Below the pieces are notes generated by a model that ran no database searches, had not been told where the DNA came from, and was given only the letters and a program-made list of their open reading frames with translations. A stretch of 64,000 nucleotides of DNA from Actinomadura graeca. Its GTDB lineage: Bacteria; Actinomycetota; Actinomycetes; Streptosporangiales; Streptosporangiaceae. Position numbers and translations under genes: made by a program. Of the stretch, positions 1-8,697 are shown in pieces. The stretch covers positions 5,642,001-5,706,000 of the forward strand of contig NZ_CP059572.1 of assembly GCF_019175365.1 (NCBI RefSeq), written 5' to 3'. Each line of letters begins with the position of its first letter. The stretch's first letter is position 1.

Positions 1-46
1 GCAGGGTGGCCGTCACCAGGGCAGCCGAATACGAGAACAGCTTCAT
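1..46 (-). CDS. Start of a secreted protein gene, cut by the left edge
   Basis: Only the first 15 codons are inside the window. They read MKLFSYSAALVTATL, which looks like the opening of a Sec signal peptide: one lysine, then a hydrophobic run. A GGGGG ribosome-binding stretch sits six bases before the ATG. The gene runs leftward out of the window, so its product cannot be named. Confidence 0.5.
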   Translation of the reverse strand, partial: MKLFSYSAALVTATL

Positions 47-588
47 TGAATCCCCCGGTCGCGGTGCCGGGGCGGAGTGGCCCCGGCGAGATCCACCGTC
101 ACGAATGGCTCCCGTTGTTCACAAGGAGATTCGTGTTGTCAGCCTGTTCGACGTGCATTCCCGTACAGCCGGACACACGATCTGGCAGGCGATGTCCAGG
201 GCAAGAACAGCTGCTCAGGGGGTCATACAACGACGGGACGCGACCGTCGCCGACGACGGAGCCCGCGTCCGCCGAAAAACTATTTCTCCGCACACAAGAT
301 GTGCAAGGACAGGCGGACTCCTGCGGCGAACACAATCGCGGTCCTACGTCGGCTTCCCCGGAACACGGTGTCGTCTCGCCATAGCGTTCCGGCTCACCGA
401 CCGGCATGCTCCCCGAGCCGGTCCGCCGGGACCGCCCGACCTGCGCGGAGTGGTCGTCTCCGAACGGCATCCCCCACGTGCCCGTGACGATCGATCTGCG
501 AGATATCCGGGCGGAAACCGACAAATCGGATGTATGCTGTCCGCATCCGGCCCAGAATCGAATGTATCGTTCAGCTAGAATTCACCCC
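47..588. other. Divergent intergenic region, no gene recognised
   Basis: About 540 bases lie between the leftward secreted-protein gene and the rightward gene at 589. Several frames are open, but none gives a protein-like composition or a convincing start. The stretch probably carries the promoters of the two divergent genes. The right end holds TAGAAT at 576-581, placed to serve as a -10 box for a leaderless GTG start at 589. Confidence 0.4.
576..581 (+). promoter_or_regulatory. Candidate -10 box for a leaderless gene
   Basis: TAGAAT ends seven bases before the GTG at 589, and no ribosome-binding site lies between them. This is the arrangement expected for a leaderless transcript, which is common in actinomycetes. 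No clear -35 box was found, so the call rests on position and the -10 match alone. Confidence 0.35.
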
Positions 589-1437
589 GTGCCCAGGCAT
601 AACGCATCACCGTCGGACGACGACGTCCGGTTGGTCGAGGCGCTCCGGGCGGGGCGGCCCGGAGCGGGCGGCCATGTGCAGAGCGTGTACGGGCCCGAGC
701 TGACCGAGTACGCCGAGGTGCTGCTCGGCGACCACGACCGCGCGGTGGCGGCCGTCCGGTCGGCGCTGCTGATCCTGCGGGACAGGCCCGAGCTCGCCCC
801 CTCCCCGGAGACCTTCCGGGACCGGCTCTACATGCTGGTGCGGTACCAGTGCCGCAAGGCGCAGAGGCGCGGACGCGGCCGGCTGGTGATCGCCGGAGCC
901 GCCGCCGGGATCGCGTTGACCACCGCCATGCTCCTGTTGTTCGAGGTGTCCCGCGGAGAGAGTGTGAGCGCGCCGCCGATGGCGCTGACCCCGCCGCCCC
1001 TGACCGAATTCCCCACGCCGCCGCCCTCCGACACGCCGTCCCCCGATCCGACCGAATGGAAGGACAGGGCGACGACGCCGCCGCCGTCGCACACCCGGCC
1101 CCCCGGCAAGCGGCGCAAACCGGCGGACGTGCACGGACGGCTGGCGGTGCACGACGGGAACTGCCGGGTGTTCCACGCGATCGCGCTGCCGATCACGTGC
1201 CACGTCACGCTCACCGCCGAAGCCGGCCCGGTCGACTGGTCGGTCTCGGAGGTCCACGCGGCGAACGGACGGATCTACACCGGTGGAGGCGGGTCGCTGA
1301 AGCCCGGGGAGTCGGTCGCGGTGCCCGTCAGGGTGCGGCCGACCGCCCTCTGCAACCTCGGCGGCGGCGTCAGTGGAACGGTCTCATTCGCACCCGGCGG
1401 CACCGCGACCGTCCTCTACAGCTGCCTGAGCCTGTAA
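589..1437 (+). CDS. Membrane-anchored protein with sigma-region-2-like N-terminus
   Basis: 282 residues from GTG. Residues about 11-95 resemble sigma-70 region 2 of ECF factors: an acidic start (DDDVRLVEALRAG), a helix with DRAVAAVRSALLILRDRP, then FRDRLYMLVRYQCRK before an arginine-rich patch. No region 4 follows. Instead there is one membrane segment (about 99-119), a proline/threonine-rich linker (about 125-180) and an outer domain with four cysteines that looks Ig-like. The cytoplasmic head may bind a regulator or simply be a recruited helical domain. Function is unknown; I infer a membrane sensor or envelope protein. The start was chosen because of the leaderless promoter and because the upstream reading is not protein-like. 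Confidence 0.6.
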   Translation: MPRHNASPSDDDVRLVEALRAGRPGAGGHVQSVYGPELTEYAEVLLGDHDRAVAAVRSALLILRDRPELAPSPETFRDRLYMLVRYQCRKAQRRGRGRLVIAGAAAGIALTTAMLLLFEVSRGESVSAPPMALTPPPLTEFPTPPPSDTPSPDPTEWKDRATTPPPSHTRPPGKRRKPADVHGRLAVHDGNCRVFHAIALPITCHVTLTAEAGPVDWSVSEVHAANGRIYTGGGGSLKPGESVAVPVRVRPTALCNLGGGVSGTVSFAPGGTATVLYSCLSL

Positions 1438-1531
1438 CGCCACCACCCAGAACCAGGACACGCACTCGTGACCGCATCGGGCCGGGGCTTCCAGGGCGGC
1501 GCGCCGCAGGTTGCGGCGTAGCGTCATTGAG

Positions 1532-1885
1532 ATGGACGACAGTCGATTACCTCCGCCATCCCGATGGGACGCCCAGCCGGAAACGAGACCTCCGCGGTGG
1601 AAGGTGCGAGCCGGGCGGATCGGCTTCTTCGCATTCGGCGCGGCCCTCACGACCATCGCGATCGCTTGTCTTGCCGGGAAGATCACTGTCGACAACGGGG
1701 CTGGCGAACCGGTTTCCCTCGCGGGTCGGCTGATCTTCTCCGGCATATCTCTGGTGTGGGGGGCCACGATGATCCTTACGGCGTTGACCAGCACCGATGA
1801 GGAGATCCTCTCGACCGGCGACGTGTCGGGGGAGGGGGAGAACGAAGTCGCCGTCGAGATCGACGACGTCGATATCGACTGGTAG
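1532..1885 (+). CDS. Small two-helix membrane protein
   Basis: 117 residues starting MDDSRLPPPSRWDAQ. A short proline-rich cytoplasmic head is followed by two hydrophobic segments (about 31-48 and 63-84) separated by a loop with DNGAGEP. The tail is strongly acidic, ending VEIDDVDIDW. No family is recognised. It follows the sigma-like membrane protein by about 95 bases on the same strand but has no obvious coupling to it. It converges on the CU044_5270 gene, with a hairpin between them. Confidence 0.5.
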   Translation: MDDSRLPPPSRWDAQPETRPPRWKVRAGRIGFFAFGAALTTIAIACLAGKITVDNGAGEPVSLAGRLIFSGISLVWGATMILTALTSTDEEILSTGDVSGEGENEVAVEIDDVDIDW

Positions 1886-1913
1886 GAAAGCCGATCTGGG
1901 ACGCTGCCACGGC

Positions 1914-1951
1914 GATGCTCCCGAGCGAGGGTGAGTGCGCCCGGGAGCATC
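1914..1951. terminator. Hairpin between convergent genes
   Basis: A perfect 10-base inverted repeat, GATGCTCCCG (1914-1923) and CGGGAGCATC (1942-1951), with an 18-base loop. It sits between convergent stop codons at 1885 and 1961 and is followed on the plus strand by a short T-containing stretch. It probably acts as a bidirectional terminator. Confidence 0.6.
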
Positions 1952-1960
1952 TGTTCATTT

Positions 1961-3064
1961 TCAGAGGCGGCGGGTGGGGAGGTCGGGGAGTGTGTCGGTC
2001 CAGCCTTGGCGGCGGACGAGGGTGTAGCTGTCGAGGTGACCGTGGAGGTAGCCCTCCACGGCGAGCGGGTGTCCCGTGCGCGGATCGACGATCAGCTTCT
2101 CGTCCAGCGCCCCGGTGTCGGCCCAGAAGGCCACTCCGCGTCGGCCGAGCCGGTCGGTGACGGTCCCGCGGCTCCGGCTGATCGGCAGGTCGGCCAGGAC
2201 GCGGTACAGAGCGGCCTGCATGGCGGGCGGAACGGGGGCGCTGACCAGGAGGTCCGCGATCTCCTGCACGGTGACGGCGGTCGGCACCCCCTGGTCGGCC
2301 CTGCCTCCGGCTTGGGTCCACACCTTGTCCAGTGCCGCTTTGAGCGCCGCGGGATCGGTCGGCAGCCCGGCGATCTGGTCGAGGGTGACCGGAACGCCCG
2401 CGATGCTCGGATAGGTCGGCGCCTCCCGTGAGCCCGCGGGAACGCTGCGCTCCAGGCCGAGCGCCGCGGGCGGAGCCGAACGCATGCCGATGCTGGTGTG
2501 GTAGATCTGGCAACCACGGGCGCCCGGCGCCCCGGATCGGCGCCAGGCCCGCTCGTCCGCGCCGCTCAGCCTCCGGTCGGTGACCGAGTCGATGACGAGC
2601 CAGCTGGCGTCGCGGCTGGATTTCGAGGCCCACAGCCGCGCGTCACAAGTCGATGTGTAGCGATACAGCGGGTTCGCCGCGGGGGGATCACCCACGTGGC
2701 CGACGATGGTGCGGGTGCTGAGGTCGGCGGTCCAGTACCTGCCCGTCCCGCCCGCGGTTTCGAGCGCCGTGGCGGCGGCGAGCAGCGTCCGCCGCGCCGA
2801 CGGCGGCGCGGGCTCGTGATCGGCCGGGTGGGTCACGGCGACCAGGCCGGCGACCAGCGCCGCAGTGGCGGCCGCGACGGAGTACCGGGCCGGACGGGGG
2901 AACCTGACGCCCGGCCGGGGCTTTTGCGTCGGACGGTCCGCCCGCGCCTCCGAGGCCGCCGCGACGGCGCGGAAACGTTCCAGCCGTCCGGGGTCGGCGG
3001 GCGGGTCGAGCTCGTCCGGCCGGACGCCGGACATCGCGGTCAGGAGATCGGTCTTCCTACTCAT
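1961..3064 (-). CDS. CU044_5270 family protein, likely anti-sigma-type partner
   Basis: 367 residues from MSRKTDLLTAMSGVRPDEL. A basic, alanine-rich cytoplasmic head of about 60 residues contains DPPADPGRLERFRAVAA. One membrane helix follows (about 60-78), then a large outer domain. This matches the actinomycete CU044_5270 family as I know it; members usually sit right after an ECF sigma gene, as here. The start at 3064 overlaps the sigma stop by eight bases, which argues for translational coupling. The expected role is control of the adjacent sigma factor from the membrane, but no zinc-binding anti-sigma motif (HxxxCxxC) is present, so that role is inference from context. Confidence 0.7.
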   Translation of the reverse strand: MSRKTDLLTAMSGVRPDELDPPADPGRLERFRAVAAASEARADRPTQKPRPGVRFPRPARYSVAAATAALVAGLVAVTHPADHEPAPPSARRTLLAAATALETAGGTGRYWTADLSTRTIVGHVGDPPAANPLYRYTSTCDARLWASKSSRDASWLVIDSVTDRRLSGADERAWRRSGAPGARGCQIYHTSIGMRSAPPAALGLERSVPAGSREAPTYPSIAGVPVTLDQIAGLPTDPAALKAALDKVWTQAGGRADQGVPTAVTVQEIADLLVSAPVPPAMQAALYRVLADLPISRSRGTVTDRLGRRGVAFWADTGALDEKLIVDPRTGHPLAVEGYLHGHLDSYTLVRRQGWTDTLPDLPTRRL

Positions 3065-3620
3065 CGGTGCCTCCACTCTCACGTCGGGCGGTGTGCGCGG
3101 CGCCGCCGATCCGGCGTTCCAGGCGGCGGCGCGCCCGGTGCACGCGCATGGTGAGCGCGGGCCTCGAACAGCCGAGGACGTCGGCGGCCTCCCGAGGGGA
3201 CAGCCCGTGCCAGCCGAGCAGCATGAGGACCTCGCGGTCCTGCTCCGGCAGCGCGGCCAGCCCGCGCAGGAGGACGTCCCGATCGGCGACCAGTTCGGCG
3301 ACGTCGCCGGACACCGGCGTGGACGCCGCCCAGGCGGTCAGCTCCGCGGCGATCAGGTCCTGGCGCAGCGCGTCCCGGTACTGCTCACGGATCACGTTGC
3401 GGGCGACGCCGATCAGCCAGGCCAGCGGGACGTCCGGTACGACGTCACGGCGCCGCCACGCGATGGCGAACGTCTCGCTCGCGACCTCCTCGGCCTGCGC
3501 GGTCCCGACCCGCGTCACCGCGTAGGCGTACACGCGCGGGAAGTACCGGCCGAAGAGATCGTCGAACCACTCGGCCGGGCCTTGGGCCGCGCACTCGATG
3601 GCCGATCCCCGTCTGCTCAA
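3057..3620 (-). CDS. ECF RNA polymerase sigma factor
   Basis: About 187 residues from a TTG with GGAGG eight bases upstream; a GTG at 3677 would add 19 residues. Region 2 is seen in WFDDLFGRYFPRVYAYA and the helix EEVASETFAIAWRR; PLAWLIGVARNVIREQYR closes it. Region 4 contains LAALPEQDREVLMLLGWHGL and the helix-turn-helix SPREAADVLGCSRPALTMRV. It directs polymerase to alternative promoters. It overlaps the downstream CU044_5270 gene by eight bases, suggesting one operon and membrane control of its activity. Confidence 0.88.
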   Translation of the reverse strand: MSRRGSAIECAAQGPAEWFDDLFGRYFPRVYAYAVTRVGTAQAEEVASETFAIAWRRRDVVPDVPLAWLIGVARNVIREQYRDALRQDLIAAELTAWAASTPVSGDVAELVADRDVLLRGLAALPEQDREVLMLLGWHGLSPREAADVLGCSRPALTMRVHRARRRLERRIGGAAHTARRESGGTDE

Positions 3621-3738
3621 CCCACGCTCCTCCACTTCCGTCACACTGAGAAGTGGTCCACGGCAGGCAGATATCACACCGAACCCGAAAACCGGCCTGG
3701 GAAACGTCGCTACCGGCGTGAACGCGTAGAGCCCGCCG

Positions 3739-4977
3739 TCATCGGACGCGGCGGCTCGCCTTCGTCGCGCTGTACACCAGGTACTCCAGCGGCCCGCGCC
3801 GAAAATACCGGGACCACGCGAACGCCGGGAGGGTCACGGCGAGCATGAAGCCGATCAGGATGTGCGGTGGCCACTCCGGCAGATCGGTGCCCAGCGGCAG
3901 AAGCGCGACGATGTGGGCGACGTAGGCGGTCAGCGACATCGTGCCGACCGCGATCAGCGGGGCGGCCGGACGGCGCAGCCAGGGGAGGCGGTCGACGGCG
4001 GCCAGCGCCGCGGCGATCACCAGGAGGGACGTGCCGATGCCACCGGCCACCGAGAGGGTGGTCTCGCTGTGCGGCGCGGCGGCCGCCAGCCAGACGGCCC
4101 GGCCGTCCGGATCGCCGTCGGCGTCGGACCACCAGGCCGACGGCGCCCCGGTCGCGTCCGGAATGCCGGGGAAGAGGCGGAAGGCCAGCCACGACCCGCC
4201 GTACGCGAGCGTCACGAGGACCCCGCCGAGCGCCGCGAGACGGACGCGGACGGCCGTCGAGGTGAGGTCCAGCCGTCCGACGGCCATGCCCGCGATCACG
4301 AACGGCATGTAGGTCAGCGCCGGGTAGGTGCCGGTGACCAGTAGATCGAGGACGGCCCGGCCGCTCAGCCGGGTGACCGGGTCGAGTCCGGTGCCGCCGT
4401 CAACGGTGCCGTCCAGGAATCGTTGGAACACGTACGAGAGTTGCGGGCCGGTCAGCGTCCACACGGCCGCGATCAGCGCCAGCGTCCGGGCGCGGAGCCG
4501 GATCAGTGGCAGGGCGAGCAGGAAGAACAGGCCGTAGTAGGCGAGGATGACCTCCACCGGGGTCCCGGTCATGGTCAGCGCGGTGCCGAGCACCAGCAGG
4601 ATCGCCGCGCGGATGACGATCTTCGCCGCGGCCTGCCTGCCGGGACGTCCGGTCTTCGGCGTGACGCGCCCGCCGATGATGACCAGCGTCACCCCGGCGA
4701 GCAGCGCGAACAGGGCCATGGACCTGCCGTGCGTCACCTCCGTGAGCGCCCCGGTCGCCCCACCATCGGCCGGGTCCGGGCCGACGTGCGCCGCGAACAT
4801 CCCGAAGAGCGCCAGGCAGCGGGCCAGGTCGATGCCCACCAGACGTCCGGCCGTCGTCGCGCCCCGTCCGGCCGCCATCGCGTCGTGCCCGGCCGCCGTC
4901 GCGTCACGTTCGGGCGGCGGGGCATCGGGCTCGGTCTCCGAACGTTCGCGTTCGGCTGGGGGAGTCTCCTGTGTCAT
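3739..4977 (-). CDS. DUF418/DUF1624-type multi-pass membrane protein
   Basis: 412 residues. The first 45 are charged and contain repeated short units built on AAGHDAMAAGRGAT. The signature GRLVGIDLARCLALFGMF then starts a series of about nine membrane helices. This N-terminal signature is shared by the DUF418 and heparan-alpha-glucosaminide acetyltransferase-like membrane families. The C-terminal part (TAYVAHIVALLPLG, and FAWSRYFRRGPLEYL near the end) is typical of DUF418. The substrate is unknown. The gene is divergent from the two-component pair, leaving about 150 bases for promoters. Confidence 0.75.
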   Translation of the reverse strand: MTQETPPAERERSETEPDAPPPERDATAAGHDAMAAGRGATTAGRLVGIDLARCLALFGMFAAHVGPDPADGGATGALTEVTHGRSMALFALLAGVTLVIIGGRVTPKTGRPGRQAAAKIVIRAAILLVLGTALTMTGTPVEVILAYYGLFFLLALPLIRLRARTLALIAAVWTLTGPQLSYVFQRFLDGTVDGGTGLDPVTRLSGRAVLDLLVTGTYPALTYMPFVIAGMAVGRLDLTSTAVRVRLAALGGVLVTLAYGGSWLAFRLFPGIPDATGAPSAWWSDADGDPDGRAVWLAAAAPHSETTLSVAGGIGTSLLVIAAALAAVDRLPWLRRPAAPLIAVGTMSLTAYVAHIVALLPLGTDLPEWPPHILIGFMLAVTLPAFAWSRYFRRGPLEYLVYSATKASRRVR

Positions 4978-5126
4978 GGGTTCGAATCTCGCGACCGGGC
5001 GGGGCCGATCCCATCCGCTGTCCTTCCCGAGGCACCCGGCCGGTAGGACGGACCGGCCCCCGCCACCCGGCGGGTGTTCCGATCACGGACCCGGCCACCG
5101 GCATCGGGCGTGGTAGTAATCGGAAC

Positions 5127-5789
5127 GTGATCCGCGTGCTTGTGGTAGACGACGAGGCACTGATCCGTACCGGTTTCACGCACATCCTCAACGCCGCCGG
5201 CGGCATCGAGACGGTCGGTGCGGTCGAGGGCGGCCGGGCGCTCCGCGCCGTCCGGGAACTACGTCCCGACATCGTGCTCCTCGACATCCGGATGCCCGAC
5301 GTCGACGGGCTGACCGTCCTCGCCGACATCCGCCGCCTGCCCGATCCCCCCGTGGTGGCCATGCTCACCACGTTCGACACCGACGAGTTCGTGGCCGGCG
5401 CGCTGCGGTCCGGAGCGGCCGGGTTCGTGCTGAAGGACACCGACCCCGAACAGCTGGCCAACCTGGTCCGGACCCTCGCCGCGGGCGGGGTCGCGCTGTC
5501 CTCCAAGGTCACCCGCACGGTCGTCGACGGCTATCTGGACGCCGGGGCCCAGGTGTCGGCCGTCCGCGCGGTGGCGCGGCTGACCGGCCGCGAGCGGGAG
5601 GTCCTCGCGCTGGTCGCCGAGGGACTGTCCAACGCCGAGATCGGAGCCCGCGTCCACCTGAGCGCGTCGACCGTGAAGGACCACGTCAGCGCGATCCTCG
5701 CGAAGCTGGAGGTCGGCGGCCGTGTCCAGGCCGCGCTGGTGGCCGATCGCGCCGGCCTGCTCGCCCCGGGCGGCCGGGACCGCGCGTGA
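5127..5789 (+). CDS. NarL/LuxR-family response regulator
   Basis: 220 residues from a GTG at VIRVLVVDDEALIRTG. The receiver domain covers about 1-120: the acidic pair is DDE, the phosphoacceptor is Asp53 in IVLLDIRMPD, and the conserved lysine is in FVLKDTDPEQL. A LuxR-type DNA-binding domain follows (LTGREREVLALVAEGLSN, ending STVKDHVSAILAKLEV). Its stop overlaps the start of the kinase gene in GTGA, so the pair is translationally coupled. It should activate or repress genes when phosphorylated by that kinase; the signal is not evident. Confidence 0.92.
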   Translation: MIRVLVVDDEALIRTGFTHILNAAGGIETVGAVEGGRALRAVRELRPDIVLLDIRMPDVDGLTVLADIRRLPDPPVVAMLTTFDTDEFVAGALRSGAAGFVLKDTDPEQLANLVRTLAAGGVALSSKVTRTVVDGYLDAGAQVSAVRAVARLTGREREVLALVAEGLSNAEIGARVHLSASTVKDHVSAILAKLEVGGRVQAALVADRAGLLAPGGRDRA

Positions 5790-6913
5790 GACGGCGGTGG
5801 ACGCCGCGGACCGGCCGGCGCGCGATCCCCGGGCCCGTGCTGGACGCGGGCCTCGTCGTCGTGTCGCTGCTGGACGTCTGGGTGCAGGCGGGATTCGGCC
5901 CGCGGTCCGACAGCGCGTTCGCCGTCCTCGCCTCGTGCGCCCTGCTGCTGCGCCGCCGCGCGCCGCTCGTGGGCTTCGTCCTGGCCCTGCCCGCCGTCCT
6001 GACCTCATTCGCCCTGGTCGCGGCGCTGATCGCCGTGTACTCCCTCGCGGCGCACACGCGCAGCCGGCCGCTGCTGGCGGTCTGCGCGGCGGCGTTCGCC
6101 GGCTGCTACGTGCTGCCCTGGCCCGCGCCCAGGGTCGGCGGCATCGTGCACGCCTCGGACGTGCCGGACCTGGCGTACGGCCTCGCGCTGGGCGCCGCCG
6201 CCGCGCTGCTCGGCCAGCTCGTCCAGGCCCGCCGTGACCTCGCCACCAGGCTGGCCGAGATCACCGAGGTGCGCGAGCACGAGCAGTTCCTCGCCGCGCA
6301 GAGCGTCCTCGCCAAGGAGCGCGCCCAGCTCGCCCGCGAGATGCACGACGTCGTCTCCCACCAGGTCAGCCTGATCGCGGTGCGCGCGGGTGCGCTCCAG
6401 GTCAGCACCGGGGACCCGGACGCCAAGGACGCCGCGTCCACCATCCGGCGGCTGAGCGTGCGGACCCTGGACGAGCTGCGGCACATGGTCAGCGTGCTGC
6501 GCGCCTCGGGCGGCCCGCCCACGGAGCTGACTCCGCAGCCCACCCTCGCCCAGCTCCACGCCCTGGTCGCCGGCTGCGGCATCGAGGCCGACCTGGACGT
6601 CGACCTGACCGGCGACCTCCCCGCCCCGGTGCAGCGGGCGATCTACCGGACGGTGCAGGAGGCCCTGACCAACGCCCGCAAGCACGCCCCCGGCTCCACC
6701 GCCAGGGTCGAGGTCCGTCAGCGGGACGGGACGGTGCGCACCGCCGTCACCAACACCGCCCCCACCAGGCCCGCCCTCCCGCTTCCGAGCGCCAGCCACG
6801 GCCTGATCGGCCTGCGGCAACGCGCCGAGCTCCTCGGCGGCGTCCTGGAATCCGGCCCCACCCCCGACCACGGCTACCGCCTCAGCCTCGACCTCCCAGT
6901 AACCTCCCCCTGA
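5786..6913 (+). CDS. Sensor histidine kinase, HisKA_3 (DesK/NarX-like) type
   Basis: 375 residues from a GTG overlapping the regulator stop. The N-terminal 145 residues hold about five membrane helices with short loops, so the signal is probably membrane-derived or intramembrane. A linker helix leads to the HisKA_3 phosphorylation site in AREMHDVVSHQVSLIAV, with His187. The HATPase_c domain shows the N-box (QEALTNARKHAPG) and a late glycine-rich box (HGLIGLRQRAELLGG). It pairs with the response regulator directly upstream. Confidence 0.92.
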   Translation: MRRRWTPRTGRRAIPGPVLDAGLVVVSLLDVWVQAGFGPRSDSAFAVLASCALLLRRRAPLVGFVLALPAVLTSFALVAALIAVYSLAAHTRSRPLLAVCAAAFAGCYVLPWPAPRVGGIVHASDVPDLAYGLALGAAAALLGQLVQARRDLATRLAEITEVREHEQFLAAQSVLAKERAQLAREMHDVVSHQVSLIAVRAGALQVSTGDPDAKDAASTIRRLSVRTLDELRHMVSVLRASGGPPTELTPQPTLAQLHALVAGCGIEADLDVDLTGDLPAPVQRAIYRTVQEALTNARKHAPGSTARVEVRQRDGTVRTAVTNTAPTRPALPLPSASHGLIGLRQRAELLGGVLESGPTPDHGYRLSLDLPVTSP

Positions 6914-7825
6914 CCTCCGCTCCTCGCGCTGACCCACTGCCCTCTCTTGACTCCGCTGACCTCGCAGTACGTCCACGGGGCCGTCATTCCGGGGTAAGGG
7001 CGATCCATTGAACAACTTCGGCTCTATTGAAGCTCGGTCGCTACATAGAGCACGTCGAGAAGAACATAGTCGTAACGATCGTGTCCACAGAGCAGCACGA
7101 GGCGATGGCGATTCGGCTCGGGCTTGTCAAGTTGCAATGGGCAATGCATTATCGTCGTAGTCGGCCGACTCCATCTCGCCTATCATCCGCTCATTCTACG
7201 CGGCATTGTCTTGCTTAAGAAGGACTTGCGACGGGCCTTGTGAGACACGTCACGTGGTTAGGCTACGGCAATACCTGATCAACCTTCTGTCCTCCTTGGC
7301 GGCGACGCAATGAGCTTCCTGAAATCGGTTGGTCGAACACTTAGAAAGGGGACAGCGTGGATCCCCACATTCTGGTAGTCAGGAGGAGAGCACGACGGTG
7401 TAGGCGATCTATTCGCCGGTCAGTGCGTCCCGCGCAAAACCCGATCACGCGAACGAATCGAATCTGGAACCTCGAAGCGTGATCACTAAAGAAAGAGGTT
7501 CGGCCCGGTCTCGACGATACTTGATCCATCGCACCGTCATCGAGGTTCCCGCCAAGGGTCACCGGATGTCGTGGCTTGGTGTGCAGCTGGTGCGCCCGAG
7601 TTCAGCGTGCTGTGATCAATTTGCGGAAGACCTACGTTCCATAAGGGATCACGAGCTACGGTATCGTCACGTCCATAACCACCGTTCGGGCCATGTGACT
7701 CAATATTGGAACGACACAAGCCCCTAGGCTTGCTTCTAGCTTGCAAAGAGGCGGGATAATGTGGCACATGACATGGTCGCCATCGGGCACCGGAGTAGCA
7801 TCGGGCCTACTCTGACCCTTGCTGG
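6914..7825. other. Long low-GC gene-poor region
   Basis: More than 900 bases whose base composition is visibly less GC-rich than the genes to the left. Short open frames exist on both strands (for example 7027-7218 plus and 7537-7767 minus), but none has a convincing ribosome-binding site or protein-like composition. I see no tRNA, transposase or repeat. It looks like the edge of an acquired segment or heavily decayed sequence. Confidence 0.4.
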
Positions 7826-8644
7826 ATGCAGGTGATCCTGGTGAGCCGCAGTGGGCTACATGATCCATTCTTCGTTGCCGTATCGACCTCCCAGGTCCTT
7901 CGGCAAAGTATTGCCGATCTGGCAGCCGGGCGATGTGCAGCCGTCCGGATTTCCGGTTTTATGTCGGCAAAAATATGCCGTCAGGTTCTCGCTGCGTTGG
8001 AGACGGCATCGTTCGAGTCATACGGTGAGGAACGAGTCCAGCCGCAGGTACTCCGATTCGGCGTCGGTGTCAGCGATCACCGCGTGGACGGCGCAATCGC
8101 CGACACCTACTGGGAAGCGGCGGCGGCGTCCCGGCAGGCCTGGGAGGCGCTCGGGTTGCCGTTCGATCCCTTCGCCTACTGCCGCGACCGCCTTGGCGAA
8201 GACTGGCCCGGCAGCGTCGATGTCGGCACCTACCGCGGGCGGGAACTGGAGCCGGGTGTGGCGCGCGAGCCCAACGGTGGGTTCATCGTGCACTACGACG
8301 ACGCGCAGCGCGAGTTCACCGACGGCTTCCTGGACGCCGGTCAGATCGCCCAGTTCGCTTTCAACCTCTATCTCAGCGTTCCCGCGAAGGGCGGCGAGAC
8401 CGTAATCTGGCGACATCGCTGGGCACCGGCCGACGAGGCGTTCCGTCTGCCAGGCTCTTACGGTTTCGCCGATGGCGTCGTGGGTACGGCTGAGAGCCTC
8501 GAGATGAGACCGAAGATCGGTGAGGCCCTGCTCTTCGACCCTCGGAACTATCACGCTGTCCGTCCGAGCTTGGATGCGCGTCGAATCGCCCTTGGATTCT
8601 CAGTGGCCCTGACCGACACTGGCGATCTTCTCACATGGGGATAG
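7826..8644 (+). CDS. 2-oxoglutarate/Fe(II)-dependent oxygenase
   Basis: 272 residues. The iron ligands of the double-stranded beta-helix fold are visible: His156 and Asp158 in GGFIVHYDDAQREF, and the distal His243 in FDPRNYHAVRPS. Arg246 or Arg253 would bind 2-oxoglutarate. The HxD motif (not HxG) points to a hydroxylase rather than a halogenase. The substrate is unknown; a free or carrier-bound amino acid is plausible given the neighbouring PhzF- and RidA-like genes. The start is uncertain: no strong ribosome-binding site lies before the ATG at 7826, and GTG codons at 7832 and 7841 are alternatives. Confidence 0.8.
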   Translation: MQVILVSRSGLHDPFFVAVSTSQVLRQSIADLAAGRCAAVRISGFMSAKICRQVLAALETASFESYGEERVQPQVLRFGVGVSDHRVDGAIADTYWEAAAASRQAWEALGLPFDPFAYCRDRLGEDWPGSVDVGTYRGRELEPGVAREPNGGFIVHYDDAQREFTDGFLDAGQIAQFAFNLYLSVPAKGGETVIWRHRWAPADEAFRLPGSYGFADGVVGTAESLEMRPKIGEALLFDPRNYHAVRPSLDARRIALGFSVALTDTGDLLTWG

Positions 8645-8697
8645 AACAGTTCCTGCATCGTCGTGTCCGCCTCGTCATTGTCGCCTAGTCTCAAGGC

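Noticed and set aside
4979-4996. GGTTCGAATC, resembling a tRNA T-loop
   Set aside because: The flanking bases pair poorly, there is no acceptor or anticodon stem, and the stretch overlaps the start of the DUF418-type gene.
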